A stretch of DNA of 64,000 nt from Halalkalibacter hemicellulosilyticusJCM 9152 (GCF_000513115.1 NZ_BAUU01000018.1:36903-100902); one strand, 5' to 3'. Positions 23,125 through 32,341 are shown, counted from the first letter of the stretch. Translations and numbers: made by a program. The notes: generated by a model not told the origin, from the sequence alone.

Positions 23125-24792
23125 ATGAATACAGCTTTTACTCGGTTTATCGAAAATGATAAGAATATAGAGACGTTAGTTCATTGTATGAATGATGGTC
23201 TGCTGTTAATAGATAATCATATGCGTATTATCGCTGTGAATCCAGCGTTTGAGCAAATGACTCAATATTCCTCTGATGACGTTTTAAATCAGCCTATTCG
23301 TAATGTTTTGGTTGATGATGGTCAGACAGTAGAACTCCTAGTTCAATCGGTCACGGCAGAAGAAGGTTGGTCAGGTGATATTAGAGTTTTGCGGCACGAA
23401 GGGGAATCTTTTTGGTCGACATTGTCTCTTACGAAGGTCGAGCAGCAATCAGGAATTTGTTATTATATTGGGATAATGCGCGATATTTCAGAGAAGAAAG
23501 CGAAAGAAGAGAAACTTACGTATTTGTCAAACTATGATCAGCTAACGAGATTACCTAACCGTCATATGTTGATGATGCTTGCGGAAAGGGCGATCAGGCA
23601 AGAGGAACATGAGGCTGGTCGATTAGACATTCTTTTCTTTGATTTAGATCGTTTTGAGAAGATTAACAAAAATTATGGTTATGATATGGGTGATCAGCTT
23701 ATTTTGCAAGTAGCGCAACGCTTACGTCACATTGTGGGCGAAAGCATCTTAAGTCGTGTGAGCGGTGATGAATTTATCATATTATTAAAAAATCATACTC
23801 ACGCTAAAACACTAGCAAAGATTGAACAAATCTTCCGTGCGTTTGAAAGGCCTTTTGCAATCGGCAATCATTCCTTTATCGTGACGATAAGTATGGGGAT
23901 TAGCTCGTTTCCTGAGAATGGAGGAGACGTGACAACTTTATTGCAAAATGCCGATAGTGCTCTATTCCATGCAAAAATGGAAGGACGCAACCATTACGTT
24001 TATTATCGAACGACAATGAATGACCGTGTCGGACAGGAGCTTGCTCTTGAGCAGGGGTTGTTTGAAGCGTTGAAAAGCGATGAACTCGAGGTCTTTTACC
24101 AGCTTCAAGTTGATGTAGAAACAGCCGAGCCCTATGGAGTCGAAGCACTTGTTCGTTGGAATCACCCTAAGCACGGCGTGATGGCGCCAGGTGTTTTCCT
24201 ACCAATTGCGGAAGAAATGGGGATTCTTGCTCATATTGATGAATGGGTCTTAAATCAAGCTTGTAGCCAAGGGAAGAAATGGCACGACGTTGGGCGTCAG
24301 CTTGTTGTGTCTGTGAATGTGTCAAAAGCCTTTTTTAAACAGCCTGACTTTATCAAGCGAGTCGAGAAGGCACTAATGCTTTCCAATCTAGAGCCTGAAT
24401 ATTTGTGCTTAGAAATAACGGAAAATACGGCCGCTCTTCAAGTTGACGATATTCGTGAGAAGTTGAGAATTTTAAAGGGTGTCGGTGTTCACGTTTCATT
24501 AGATGACTTTGGAACAGGCTACTCCTCCTTGAGTCAGTTGAGCCTTTTTCCAATTGATACGTTGAAAATCGACCAATCCTTCGTACGCGGTGAACCATCG
24601 CAAACGAAAAATGCAATTGTTAGATTGATCATCGGAATGGCCAAAACATTGGACGTTAGTGTGATATGCGAAGGGGTTGAAACAGAGGAGCAGCTTCAAT
24701 TATTAAAAGACGAAGGGTGCAAGCACGCCCAAGGCTATTATTTTAGCAAGCCTGTTCCATCCGCTCAATGTGAGGCATTAATGAGAGTATAG
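23125..24792 (+). CDS. PAS-GGDEF-EAL cyclic-di-GMP enzyme, probable phosphodiesterase
   Basis: This 555-residue soluble protein has a PAS domain (about 15-125), a GGDEF domain (about 130-295) and an EAL domain (about 305-550). The cyclase signature reads SGDEF (213-217) instead of GGDEF. The EAL domain keeps EAL 340-342, DDFGTGYSS from 460 and EGVE from 516, so phosphodiesterase activity is likely and the GGDEF part may be regulatory. The PAS domain suggests redox or ligand sensing. It is transcribed alone and ends at a terminator. Confidence 0.9.
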   Translation: MNTAFTRFIENDKNIETLVHCMNDGLLLIDNHMRIIAVNPAFEQMTQYSSDDVLNQPIRNVLVDDGQTVELLVQSVTAEEGWSGDIRVLRHEGESFWSTLSLTKVEQQSGICYYIGIMRDISEKKAKEEKLTYLSNYDQLTRLPNRHMLMMLAERAIRQEEHEAGRLDILFFDLDRFEKINKNYGYDMGDQLILQVAQRLRHIVGESILSRVSGDEFIILLKNHTHAKTLAKIEQIFRAFERPFAIGNHSFIVTISMGISSFPENGGDVTTLLQNADSALFHAKMEGRNHYVYYRTTMNDRVGQELALEQGLFEALKSDELEVFYQLQVDVETAEPYGVEALVRWNHPKHGVMAPGVFLPIAEEMGILAHIDEWVLNQACSQGKKWHDVGRQLVVSVNVSKAFFKQPDFIKRVEKALMLSNLEPEYLCLEITENTAALQVDDIREKLRILKGVGVHVSLDDFGTGYSSLSQLSLFPIDTLKIDQSFVRGEPSQTKNAIVRLIIGMAKTLDVSVICEGVETEEQLQLLKDEGCKHAQGYYFSKPVPSAQCEALMRV

Positions 24793-24817
24793 TGAAAGGA
24801 AATAGATGGATCAAGTT

Positions 24818-24845
24818 AGCCATACATTGCTGTATGGCTCTTCTC
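24818..24845 (+). terminator. Hairpin terminator after the EAL gene
   Basis: A perfect 9-bp stem AGCCATACA/TGTATGGCT with a 4-base loop, followed by a pyrimidine run CTCTTCTC. Confidence 0.6.
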
Positions 24846-24948
24846 ATGGAGTGAATTTATATTAACTTATACAAGTATGAATATAATAATTACTCAAGGT
24901 GAATACTACAACACAGCTAGACAATTTTCAACATGGAGGTATCACAAT

Positions 24949-25230
24949 ATGATGAAGAAATGGTTAACATCAGTCGCAATTGCTGTTTTAGCAGTGGGGT
25001 TAATTACAGCATGTGCACCAGCTGAAGAGGAGCCAATGCCAGAAGATCCAATTATGGAAGACGGTAATGGTATTGATGATCCAGCTCAAACGCCAGACGA
25101 AGAGCCACCAATGGATGAGCCACTCGAAACAGATCCAGATGCAGATATGGACGATGCTGAGGAACAAATCGACGTCGATTTAGAAGATGATGAGACTGGC
25201 GATGAACTAGCAGAGGACGAGGATGATTAA
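24949..25230 (+). CDS. Small acidic lipoprotein
   Basis: This 93-residue protein has a lipoprotein signal peptide ending in the lipobox LITAC (lipidated Cys22). The mature part consists almost entirely of Asp, Glu and Pro without a recognisable fold. ATG 24949 lies eight bases after GGAGGT. Strongly acidic surface proteins are common in alkaliphiles, but no specific function can be assigned. Confidence 0.75.
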   Translation: MMKKWLTSVAIAVLAVGLITACAPAEEEPMPEDPIMEDGNGIDDPAQTPDEEPPMDEPLETDPDADMDDAEEQIDVDLEDDETGDELAEDEDD

Positions 25231-25239
25231 GGAAGAAGG

Positions 25240-25267
25240 GGAACTCCGATAAATGGGGTTCCTTTTT
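25240..25267 (+). terminator. Terminator of the acidic lipoprotein gene
   Basis: An 8-bp stem GGAACTCC/GGGGTTCC, a 7-base loop and five T residues. Confidence 0.8.
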
Positions 25268-25305
25268 CATGTGGAGAGAGGGGCGAAATGGGTCGAATTG
25301 CGTAA

Positions 25306-25403
25306 TGTGAGCGCTTTCACTCTGTTTTTGTACACTCTCGCGACGGGATAAAGCGCTTTCAATTAAAAACAGCACACTCTCGCCGAAAAAGTGAGCGCTT
25401 TCA
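25306..25403. repeat. Family C repeat, copy C1: cre-like palindromes with a 42-bp period
   Basis: GAGCGCTTTCA-type cores start at 25308, 25350 and 25392 (exact 42-bp period), with CACTCTC at 25333 and 25375 (also 42). Read on the minus strand, the first core TGAAAGCGCTCACA fits the CcpA cre consensus TGWNANCGNTNWCA. The array lies 58-155 bases upstream of the efflux-operon promoter. The inverse copy is at 36917-37012. Confidence 0.75.
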
Positions 25404-25460
25404 TATTTGGGTATCTAACCTCTAACAATCAACCCTCCTTTAGAAATGAAACGAATCTTC

Positions 25461-25489
25461 TTGACGTTAATAGGTCGAGAAATTACAAT
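25461..25489 (+). promoter_or_regulatory. Promoter of the efflux operon
   Basis: TTGACG 25461-25466, a 17-bp spacer and TACAAT 25484-25489. Confidence 0.7.
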
Positions 25490-25503
25490 CAGAGTAGATC
25501 AAA

Positions 25504-25517
25504 ACTGACTGGTCAGT
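25504..25517 (+). promoter_or_regulatory. TetR-type operator just downstream of the transcription start
   Basis: A perfect palindrome ACTGAC-TG-GTCAGT located about eight bases after the predicted start point. Such sites are typical of TetR-family repressors, and a TetR gene ends this same operon, so autoregulation is the simplest reading. Confidence 0.65.
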
Positions 25518-25555
25518 CGGAATCGTTGTGAAAGAAAAAAGAGGAGTGGAGAAGT

Positions 25556-26911
25556 GTGACGATAAAATCATTATCAGCATGGACAGTAGGCTTTTTTGTA
25601 TTGTTTCTTGCAGCTTGTGGATCAGATGTAGAGACAGAAGCTGAGCCAGAGGAAACAGCAGTAGCGGTTGACGAAGTGATACAGGGGGACATTATCGGAG
25701 AGAACCGCTTTATCGGACAAGTTCAGGCTGGTGGCCAACAGGTCGTGATGCCTAAGGTAACAGGTGAAGTCGTTGAAGTGCTTGTTGAAAAAGGGGATCA
25801 AGTTGAAGAGGGCGATGTGCTAGCTCGCTTGGATGATCGCGACTTACGGTTACAGCTTGAAGCTGATGAGGCGCAACTAGAGCAGGCACGTAGTGGACTG
25901 CGACGCGCAGAAAATGGGAAGACACAGGCAGAAGCCAATGTGAGCCAAGCACAATCACAGCTTCGTCAAGCAGAGCAAGGATTAGAGGATGCTAAGAAGG
26001 CGAAAAATGATCAAGAGCATGCGTTAGAGGAACAAATTACTGAAACGGAGCGAATGGTTGATCAGCTACGAGAATCATTAGAAGAGGGAGGCGCAACCGA
26101 AGATCAGGTTGAGCAAGCGGAGCAGCTACTGCAAGGGTTACTCGCCTCACAATCGGGAGGAAATGCGCAAATGAGTGCAGAGCAAAGTATTTCCTCTATT
26201 GAAGCATCTGTAGACCAGGCCGAAACCGGTGTTGAGATGGCCCGTTCATCCGTCACAGAAGCCGATTTAGCTGTAGATGAAGCTGCACGTATGGTCGAGC
26301 AAGCCGAGCAAGCTGTGGAACGGTCGCAGGAAAGGCTAGATGATGCAATTATTCGTGCATCGGCAGACGGAGAGGTATTAGCGGTTGAAGCAAGTGAGGG
26401 TGATATCGTCTCCCCACAAGCACCGTTTGCTCAGCTGATCTCACTTGATTCTGTCATCGTTACGTTAAATGTCACAGCCGATCAGCTCAGCTACTTCTCA
26501 CTTGAGCAGGAGTTAGAGGTGGAGATTAGTAGCGTCAGTGATAAGCAAACGGGTGAGGTCACGTTCATTGCTCCATCTGTTAATGATTCACGTCTCTTTC
26601 CTATTGAAATAGAGCTTGCCAATACAGATGCTAATATTCGTCAAGGAATGGTCGCGTCCGTCTTTGTTGAGGAAGTATTAGTCGAGGATGAGCAAATTGT
26701 TCCAACCGAGGCGATTTTAGAAAGTCAGGGACGAGCATTTGTTTTTGTTGTTGAAGAAGGTACAGCACGTGAAGTAGAGGTAGAGGTTATTCGCTTTGAT
26801 AGTGAGCAATCAGCGATTAGTGGAGAAATCGAAGTAGGAGATCAAGTCGTAGTAAAAGGTCAGCATCTCATTGACGATGGCGACTTTGTTCGTATCGTCG
26901 AGGAGGTGTAG
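25556..26911 (+). CDS. RND efflux adaptor (membrane fusion protein), lipoprotein
   Basis: This adaptor subunit is anchored outside the membrane by lipid at Cys21 (lipobox LAAC). The 451-residue protein has the family layout: beta-barrel and lipoyl halves around VVMPKVTGEVVEVLVEKG, then a very long Gln/Glu/Ala coiled-coil hairpin (about 85-270), then lipoyl and barrel again (DGEVLAVEASEGDIVSP). The start is GTG 25556 after GAGGAG. It is the first gene of a three-gene operon with the RND pump (one base between genes) and a TetR regulator. Confidence 0.88.
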   Translation: MTIKSLSAWTVGFFVLFLAACGSDVETEAEPEETAVAVDEVIQGDIIGENRFIGQVQAGGQQVVMPKVTGEVVEVLVEKGDQVEEGDVLARLDDRDLRLQLEADEAQLEQARSGLRRAENGKTQAEANVSQAQSQLRQAEQGLEDAKKAKNDQEHALEEQITETERMVDQLRESLEEGGATEDQVEQAEQLLQGLLASQSGGNAQMSAEQSISSIEASVDQAETGVEMARSSVTEADLAVDEAARMVEQAEQAVERSQERLDDAIIRASADGEVLAVEASEGDIVSPQAPFAQLISLDSVIVTLNVTADQLSYFSLEQELEVEISSVSDKQTGEVTFIAPSVNDSRLFPIEIELANTDANIRQGMVASVFVEEVLVEDEQIVPTEAILESQGRAFVFVVEEGTAREVEVEVIRFDSEQSAISGEIEVGDQVVVKGQHLIDDGDFVRIVEEV

Positions 26912-26912
26912 T

Positions 26913-29900
26913 ATGAGGTTAGTTGAAACGTCAGTCAAACGTCCTGTCGGGGTCATTATGCTCGTCTTAGCGGCGCTAGTTCTCGGTGGGATCTCATTGA
27001 AAAATTTATCGATTGATTTATTCCCAAATATTGATGTACCTGTTGCGGTCATTGCTACCTCTTATCAAGGTGCAGCTCCACAGGAAATGGAACAGCTTGT
27101 AACAAGGCCGGTCGAATCAGCAGTAGGTTCGATTGAAGGAGTACAAGCGATTGATTCGATGTCTTCAGCAGGTTCATCATTAGTGATCTTACAATTTGAC
27201 TGGGGACGAAATATTGATGAATCGATGAACACAATTAGAGAGCGGGTCGACCAGGTCGTTGGCGCCTTGCCAGAAGATGCTGGACGTCCTTCGATTCTCC
27301 GATTTGATCCTCAGCAGCTTCCAGTTATGTGGGTCGGGGTGTCTGGTGCTTCACCGGACATTTTACAGCAGCTCGCTGAAAGTGATATCCAGCCAGCATT
27401 TGAGAGAGTGGACGGTGTCGCGTCGGTTTCAATCGAAGGTGGGTTAACACGAGAGATTCAAGTGCAAATGGATCAAGCACGGCTCGCTTCTTATGGGTTA
27501 AATGGTACACAAATTGTCCAAGCCATATCCGCAGAAAATCAATCAGTTTCCGCGGGGACACTTGAGCGGGGAACGCAAGATTTACAGCTACGAATCAATG
27601 GTGATTTCACAACCGTTGAGGATATAGGTGATACACCGGTTATGCTTCCATCTGGCGGAACGATTACAGTGAATGATGTTGCGAATGTGACAGATACATT
27701 TCGCACACCTGATCTACGCTCAGAGGTTAATGGCTCCGAAGCGGTCGTATTATCGATTATGAAGCAGTCGGATGGAAATACGGTTGAAGTGGCTGACAAC
27801 ATGTACCGCGCGATTGAGCAAGTGCAAGCTGAATTAGCGGACAGTGAATTTTCAGTTGATGTGATTATTGATACGTCGGACTTTATTCGCCAATCGATTG
27901 CTAGTGTTGTCAACAATATGCTCATTGGTGCGGTACTATCAATTATTGTGTTACTCGTATTTTTGCGTAGTATTCGAACGACGCTCGTTATCGGAATTTC
28001 GATTCCAATTGCGATCATTTCGACATTTACGCTTATGTATTTTACTGGAGAAACGTTAAATGTCCTTTCGATGGGAGGGCTCGCACTCGGGCTCGGAATG
28101 ATGGTCGACAGCTCGATCGTCATATTAGAAAATATCTTCAGTAAACGCCAGCAAGGCTATTCGATGATAGAAGCGGCGAAGGAAGGTGGATCAGAGCTAG
28201 CATCAGCAGTGCTCGCGTCGACATTAACGAGCGTGGTTGTATTCTTGCCCATTGTCTTCGTTGAAGGGTTAGCGTCTGAAATTTTCCGACCACTCGCGTA
28301 TACGGTCGCCTTTGCCTTATTCGCCTCACTCGTCGTCTCGTTGACACTTATTCCAATGCTGTCATCGAAGCTGCTATCCAAAGTGAAGGTCGATGAGCCT
28401 GAGGAGAAGAAAGGCTTTGATCGCTGGTTTGAAAAGGCGACGGATGTGTACGAGCGTGTCTTAAATTGGGCGCTCATTAAGCGTAAGACGACGGTTGCCC
28501 TAACAGGGTTAGCGATTGTCGCAAGCTTGGCGCTAACACCGTTTATCGGGATGTCCTTTATCCCTGAAGCAGACCAAGGACAAGTGCAAATGAATGTCGT
28601 GACTCAGACAGGGACAAGACTTGCAGAGCTTGATGAAATAGCAGAACGTGTCAATGGAACGCTTCAGCCATATGAAGAGATCATTGATACAAGTTATGCG
28701 ATGATTGGCGGTAGCTCACAAGGTATGGGCGGTGGCTCAAGTGAAATTGAGTTTATTATTCAGCTTGTTCACCCGTCAGACCGAAGCATGACGACCGAGG
28801 AATTCGTTCAATCGCTTAGTGAGGAAATGGACGACCTACCAGGTGCCGAGACGACGATTGCTACTGTTGACGCTGGACTCGGAGGTGGCTCGCCAATTCA
28901 AATCGATATTAGTGGGCCCGACTTAGATGTACTCGAAGATTTAGCTCAGCAGGTTATGTGGATGATTGAAGATAATGAAGGCATCACGAATGTAGATAGT
29001 ACGGTTAATGAAGGGAGCCCAGAGTTACAAATTGTCGTTGATCGTGATATGGCGGCACAATATGGACTAACACAGCAGCAGGTCATGAGTGAAATTATGC
29101 TCGGCTATCATGGGCAGGTGGCGACTCGTTATCGTGAAGCGGGGAATGAATTTGATGTGCGTGTCATTTTACCAGAGGAATTTCGCCAAACGATTCAAGA
29201 TGTCGAAACGTTGATGATTCATAATCAGCAAGGTGCGGAAATTCCATTATCAAGCATTGCTGAATTACGCCAAATTCAAGGGCCAACCGAAATCAATCGC
29301 AGTAATCAGCAGCGAGAGGTGAGAGTGACGAGTGATCTCGTCGGTGTTGATCTTGGAACGGCAACAACGCAAATCGAACGACAATTAGAACGAATGAACA
29401 AGCCAGATGGCTACACGATGTCGATTGGAGGACAGTCACAAGAGATGATCGATGCATTTGAGCAGCTCATCTTAGCATTTTTACTCTCGATCTTCCTTGT
29501 CTATATGGTGATGGCGATCCAATTTGAATCATTCCTATTTCCGTTTATCATTATGTTCTCATTACCAACGATGCTAGTCGGCGTTCTCGGAGGGTTATTC
29601 ATTACGAATGAGCCGCTAAGTGTCCCAGCTTTTGTCGGGGTCATTATGCTCGCCGGAATTGTCGTCAACAACGCGATTGTCCTTGTGAGTTACATTAATA
29701 TTCTAAGGGAAAAAGGATTCGACCGTCACGAAGCCATTATTGAATCCGGTAGGTCGCGTTTACGTCCAATCTTCATGACGACGTTAACGACCGCTCTAGC
29801 GATGGTGCCACTTGCACTTGGACTCGGTCAAGGTGCTGAAGCACAAACACCAATGGCTGTTGTCATCATTTTCGGTTTAATGGCATCAACGATTTTCACG

Positions 29901-30011
29901 CTGATCTTAATTCCAGTCATGTATATTTTCTTTGATAATTTGTCAAAACGAATCGGATCATTCTCTTTTAGACGTAAGCGAAAGCAGGAGGTTGATCCAA
30001 TTGAAGAATAA
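26913..30011 (+). CDS. RND-family efflux pump permease (AcrB/SwrC-like)
   Basis: This proton-driven exporter has 1032 residues in the classic two-fold repeat: TM1 near the N-terminus (RPVGVIMLVLAALVLGG), two large extracytoplasmic loops and TM clusters at about 330-520 and 840-1020. In TM4 the proton-relay region reads MVDSSIVILENIF with Asp399. In B. subtilis the related SwrC exports surfactin. The substrate here is unknown. The ATG follows GAGGAGGTG. Translation is coupled to the adaptor upstream and overlaps the TetR gene by 11 bases. Confidence 0.9.
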   Translation: MRLVETSVKRPVGVIMLVLAALVLGGISLKNLSIDLFPNIDVPVAVIATSYQGAAPQEMEQLVTRPVESAVGSIEGVQAIDSMSSAGSSLVILQFDWGRNIDESMNTIRERVDQVVGALPEDAGRPSILRFDPQQLPVMWVGVSGASPDILQQLAESDIQPAFERVDGVASVSIEGGLTREIQVQMDQARLASYGLNGTQIVQAISAENQSVSAGTLERGTQDLQLRINGDFTTVEDIGDTPVMLPSGGTITVNDVANVTDTFRTPDLRSEVNGSEAVVLSIMKQSDGNTVEVADNMYRAIEQVQAELADSEFSVDVIIDTSDFIRQSIASVVNNMLIGAVLSIIVLLVFLRSIRTTLVIGISIPIAIISTFTLMYFTGETLNVLSMGGLALGLGMMVDSSIVILENIFSKRQQGYSMIEAAKEGGSELASAVLASTLTSVVVFLPIVFVEGLASEIFRPLAYTVAFALFASLVVSLTLIPMLSSKLLSKVKVDEPEEKKGFDRWFEKATDVYERVLNWALIKRKTTVALTGLAIVASLALTPFIGMSFIPEADQGQVQMNVVTQTGTRLAELDEIAERVNGTLQPYEEIIDTSYAMIGGSSQGMGGGSSEIEFIIQLVHPSDRSMTTEEFVQSLSEEMDDLPGAETTIATVDAGLGGGSPIQIDISGPDLDVLEDLAQQVMWMIEDNEGITNVDSTVNEGSPELQIVVDRDMAAQYGLTQQQVMSEIMLGYHGQVATRYREAGNEFDVRVILPEEFRQTIQDVETLMIHNQQGAEIPLSSIAELRQIQGPTEINRSNQQREVRVTSDLVGVDLGTATTQIERQLERMNKPDGYTMSIGGQSQEMIDAFEQLILAFLLSIFLVYMVMAIQFESFLFPFIIMFSLPTMLVGVLGGLFITNEPLSVPAFVGVIMLAGIVVNNAIVLVSYINILREKGFDRHEAIIESGRSRLRPIFMTTLTTALAMVPLALGLGQGAEAQTPMAVVIIFGLMASTIFTLILIPVMYIFFDNLSKRIGSFSFRRKRKQEVDPIEE

Positions 30012-30585
30012 AGAAACAAAACGGGAGCAAATATTGAAGGCAGCCTTTCATGTCTTCTTACGAGATGGCTATGAGCGAGCGACGATGCAGGAAGTGGCCA
30101 ATGTGGCAGGTGTGGGAAAAGGAACGACCTATGAATATTTCTCAAGCAAGGAGGCACTTCTTTTTGAAGTTGTGCAGAAAGGGTTTGGTTATTTTCTTGA
30201 ACAGCTACTTGATGCGATTGAGCAGCCAGGAACCGTCCGAGAAAAAGTTGAGCGCCTGTTCCTATGCAACTTGAACTTCTTTCAACAGGAAGTCAAATTT
30301 CGCGATTTCATGTTAAATGATTTCGGTAAAATGCCTGATGAATTACATGAATGGCTTCTGCAAAAACAGGACATATTTATCGGCAAGATTGCGAAGGTCA
30401 TTCGTAAAGGCCAGCAGTCAGAAGAAGTGGGAGCTGTCCATCCAGAGGTAGTCGCAAGTACGCTTATTCATAGCTTGAAAATGATTTATTTCTATCCTGA
30501 GACGAAAAAGGAAACTCGTCAAGAAATTGTAAAAATGCAAGTCGATTATTTGTTTCAAGGACTAGCAAAGCGAAACGAAAGATGA
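30001..30585 (+). CDS. TetR/AcrR family repressor of the efflux operon
   Basis: This 194-residue regulator has an N-terminal helix-turn-helix (TMQEVANVAGVGKGTTYEYFSSKEAL, about 28-53) and an all-helical ligand domain. The start is TTG 30001, eight bases after CAGGAGGTTG, inside the end of the pump gene. It probably binds the palindrome at 25504-25517 and is induced by pump substrates. Confidence 0.88.
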   Translation: MKNKETKREQILKAAFHVFLRDGYERATMQEVANVAGVGKGTTYEYFSSKEALLFEVVQKGFGYFLEQLLDAIEQPGTVREKVERLFLCNLNFFQQEVKFRDFMLNDFGKMPDELHEWLLQKQDIFIGKIAKVIRKGQQSEEVGAVHPEVVASTLIHSLKMIYFYPETKKETRQEIVKMQVDYLFQGLAKRNER

Positions 30586-30607
30586 GAATGATCGTCTGTT
30601 AAGCTAG

Positions 30608-30654
30608 TAGGGTGTGTCGAAAGGTTCATAAGCCTTTTGACGCACCCTATTTTA
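30608..30654 (+). terminator. Terminator of the efflux operon
   Basis: A 17-bp stem with two G-U pairs (30608-30624 with 30633-30649) and an 8-base loop, followed by TTTT. Confidence 0.85.
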
Positions 30655-30722
30655 GTTTAATTTATTGTAAAAAGCCGAATTTACAGCAATTTGATTGTAT
30701 GAAAAATCTGCTATGCAACGAT

Positions 30723-30751
30723 TAACACATCTTGTATACTAGTGATAAAGT
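30723..30751 (+). promoter_or_regulatory. Promoter of the chemoreceptor gene
   Basis: TTAACA 30723-30728, 17 bp, then an extended -10 TGATAAAGT ending 30751. This gives a leader of about 120 bases that opens with the hairpin at 30762-30823. Confidence 0.45.
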
Positions 30752-30761
30752 CACATTATGT

Positions 30762-30823
30762 AAGCTTATGCCTAATTATACTGAAATTAGAATATTTTAA
30801 TTGAATATAGGTATAAGCTTTTT
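30762..30823 (+). promoter_or_regulatory. Terminator-like hairpin in the chemoreceptor leader
   Basis: AAGCTTATGCCTA (30762-30774) pairs with TAGGTATAAGCTT (30808-30820) with one G-U, followed by a T-run to 30823. It sits right at the predicted 5' end of the message, 55 bases before the start codon, so it may be an attenuator or a 5' stabiliser. Confidence 0.45.
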
Positions 30824-30877
30824 AAATAGATGAAAATGACATATTGTGGATACACGTTAGAATGGGGAGGGATTCGT

Positions 30878-32167
30878 TTGAATGCTAGTAATAAAAAGCT
30901 CAAAATGAATTTACAGTGGAAGGTAACGATACTGCTCGTACTACTTATTTTTGTCATTACGAGCATTAGTGCAACAGTGACAGGTTTTGCGCATGCCTAT
31001 ATTGAGAATCCGACAATGGTGACGGTTGCGACGTCACTCTTTACTGTGTTAGTCGGAGCAATTGGCTCTATTCTTATTATTCATTTTCTAGTTAACAAGC
31101 CTCTTGCAAAATTAACAGAGATCGCACAGGCGTTTAAAAGGAATGAATATGATCGACGTGTGAACATCCGCACACGTGATGAATTCCAGCAGCTCGGGAT
31201 CGTATTCAATGAGACCGCTGAGCAAATGGAATCTCTAATCGAGGAGTTAAGCTCATCAAGTGATCAGCTTTCGAAGCAATCGAACGGGATGAAACAAGCA
31301 CTATTAGAGACACAGCAGTCGTCCGAACAAATTGCATCAACGACAGAGCAATTCTCACAGTCTGCGGAAACGATGACTAAGGATATTCAAGTGGTCGTTG
31401 AGGAAACAGAAGCGACGGCTCAGGAAATGAAGAGCTTTTCAAGCCGTGTCGATCAAGTCGATGATTCAGCAACCGATGTACTATCCCTTATTAAAGAAGG
31501 ACAGGAGGCGGTACAGTCCTCGATGGAAACGACGACTGTGACACAGACGAAGTTCACAGAGACGGCAACGGGTGTGAAACGATTAAGTGAAAAGTCACGT
31601 GAAATTAATGAGATCATCGAGCTGATTACGTCGATTTCGGAGCAAACGAACTTACTAGCGTTAAATGCTTCGATTGAAGCAGCTCGTGCAGGGGAGCATG
31701 GGAAGGGCTTTGCGGTCGTTGCGGATGAGGTCCGTAATTTGGCGACGCAATCACAAGCATCGATTGAACAAATTCAGCTTCATATTACAGCTATCCAGCA
31801 AGAAGTAGAGCATATGGTTCGTGATATTCATGAAAATGAAGCTAGTATGAATGGCATTGTTGAGAAAATGCAAGGAACGACACAAGTCATGACATCGATT
31901 GATGATGCAACAGATGATATTAAAGAGCAAACGGCTGCAATGAAGAAGATGATGGCAGAGCTTGTTTCTCGAGGGGAACGAGTGAATGAGCTTATGCTCG
32001 GTACAGTGGAGCTTGTTGATGAAGCGCAGTCAGGTACGGAGGAAATCGCTGCAACGACAGAAGAGCAGCTTTCAACGGCGACCCAGCTAACAGAAATGGG
32101 GCATACATTGGAGGAAATGTCGGTCTCATTAGACAAAACGGTAAAGAAGTTATCAACAAAACCTTAA
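30878..32167 (+). CDS. Methyl-accepting chemotaxis protein without an external sensor domain
   Basis: This 429-residue membrane protein has two helices (about 14-37 and 47-72) joined by only about nine residues, so there is no extracellular ligand domain. A HAMP linker (about 73-125) and a long signalling coiled coil follow. The hairpin tip [19 protein letters not shown] and [19 protein letters not shown] marks it as a chemoreceptor that couples to CheA/CheW. It probably senses a membrane or internal cue. TTG 30878 follows GGGAGG by about eight bases. The earlier in-frame ATG 30830 lies in the leader. Confidence 0.88.
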   Translation: MNASNKKLKMNLQWKVTILLVLLIFVITSISATVTGFAHAYIENPTMVTVATSLFTVLVGAIGSILIIHFLVNKPLAKLTEIAQAFKRNEYDRRVNIRTRDEFQQLGIVFNETAEQMESLIEELSSSSDQLSKQSNGMKQALLETQQSSEQIASTTEQFSQSAETMTKDIQVVVEETEATAQEMKSFSSRVDQVDDSATDVLSLIKEGQEAVQSSMETTTVTQTKFTETATGVKRLSEKSREINEIIELITSISEQTNLLALNASIEAARAGEHGKGFAVVADEVRNLATQSQASIEQIQLHITAIQQEVEHMVRDIHENEASMNGIVEKMQGTTQVMTSIDDATDDIKEQTAAMKKMMAELVSRGERVNELMLGTVELVDEAQSGTEEIAATTEEQLSTATQLTEMGHTLEEMSVSLDKTVKKLSTKP

Positions 32168-32171
32168 AAAG

Positions 32172-32341
32172 TTATCCACATAAACAGAACGCGCCATGAT
32201 TAAGTTTGTTTGATATAAACGTTAGTTTTTGTGGATTTTTCATAGAAATCGGTGGATAATGTGCATAACACTGTGGATAACAATAACTTTACTCATTATC
32301 AAGTACAACTTGTTCACCGATTGTGCATAAGCTGTGCATTC
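32172..32341. other. Cluster of DnaA boxes
   Basis: Four perfect TTATNCACA boxes lie within 160 bp: TTATCCACA at 32172-32180 (+), TGTGCATAA at 32260-32268 (-), TGTGGATAA at 32272-32280 (-) and TGTGCATAA at 32322-32330 (-). Weaker boxes lie at 32251-32259 (8 of 9), 32230-32238 and 32333-32341 (7 of 9). There is no dnaA or dnaN nearby, so it is not the replication origin. It resembles the non-origin DnaA-box clusters that titrate DnaA in B. subtilis. Confidence 0.75.

Noticed and set aside
27539..28123. A 194-codon minus-strand frame inside the RND pump gene.
   Set aside because: Opposite a strongly conserved gene and without recognisable domains; a shadow frame.
32172..32341. The replication origin.
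   Set aside because: There is no dnaA, dnaN, rpmH or unwinding element nearby, and the gene context is not that of oriC.
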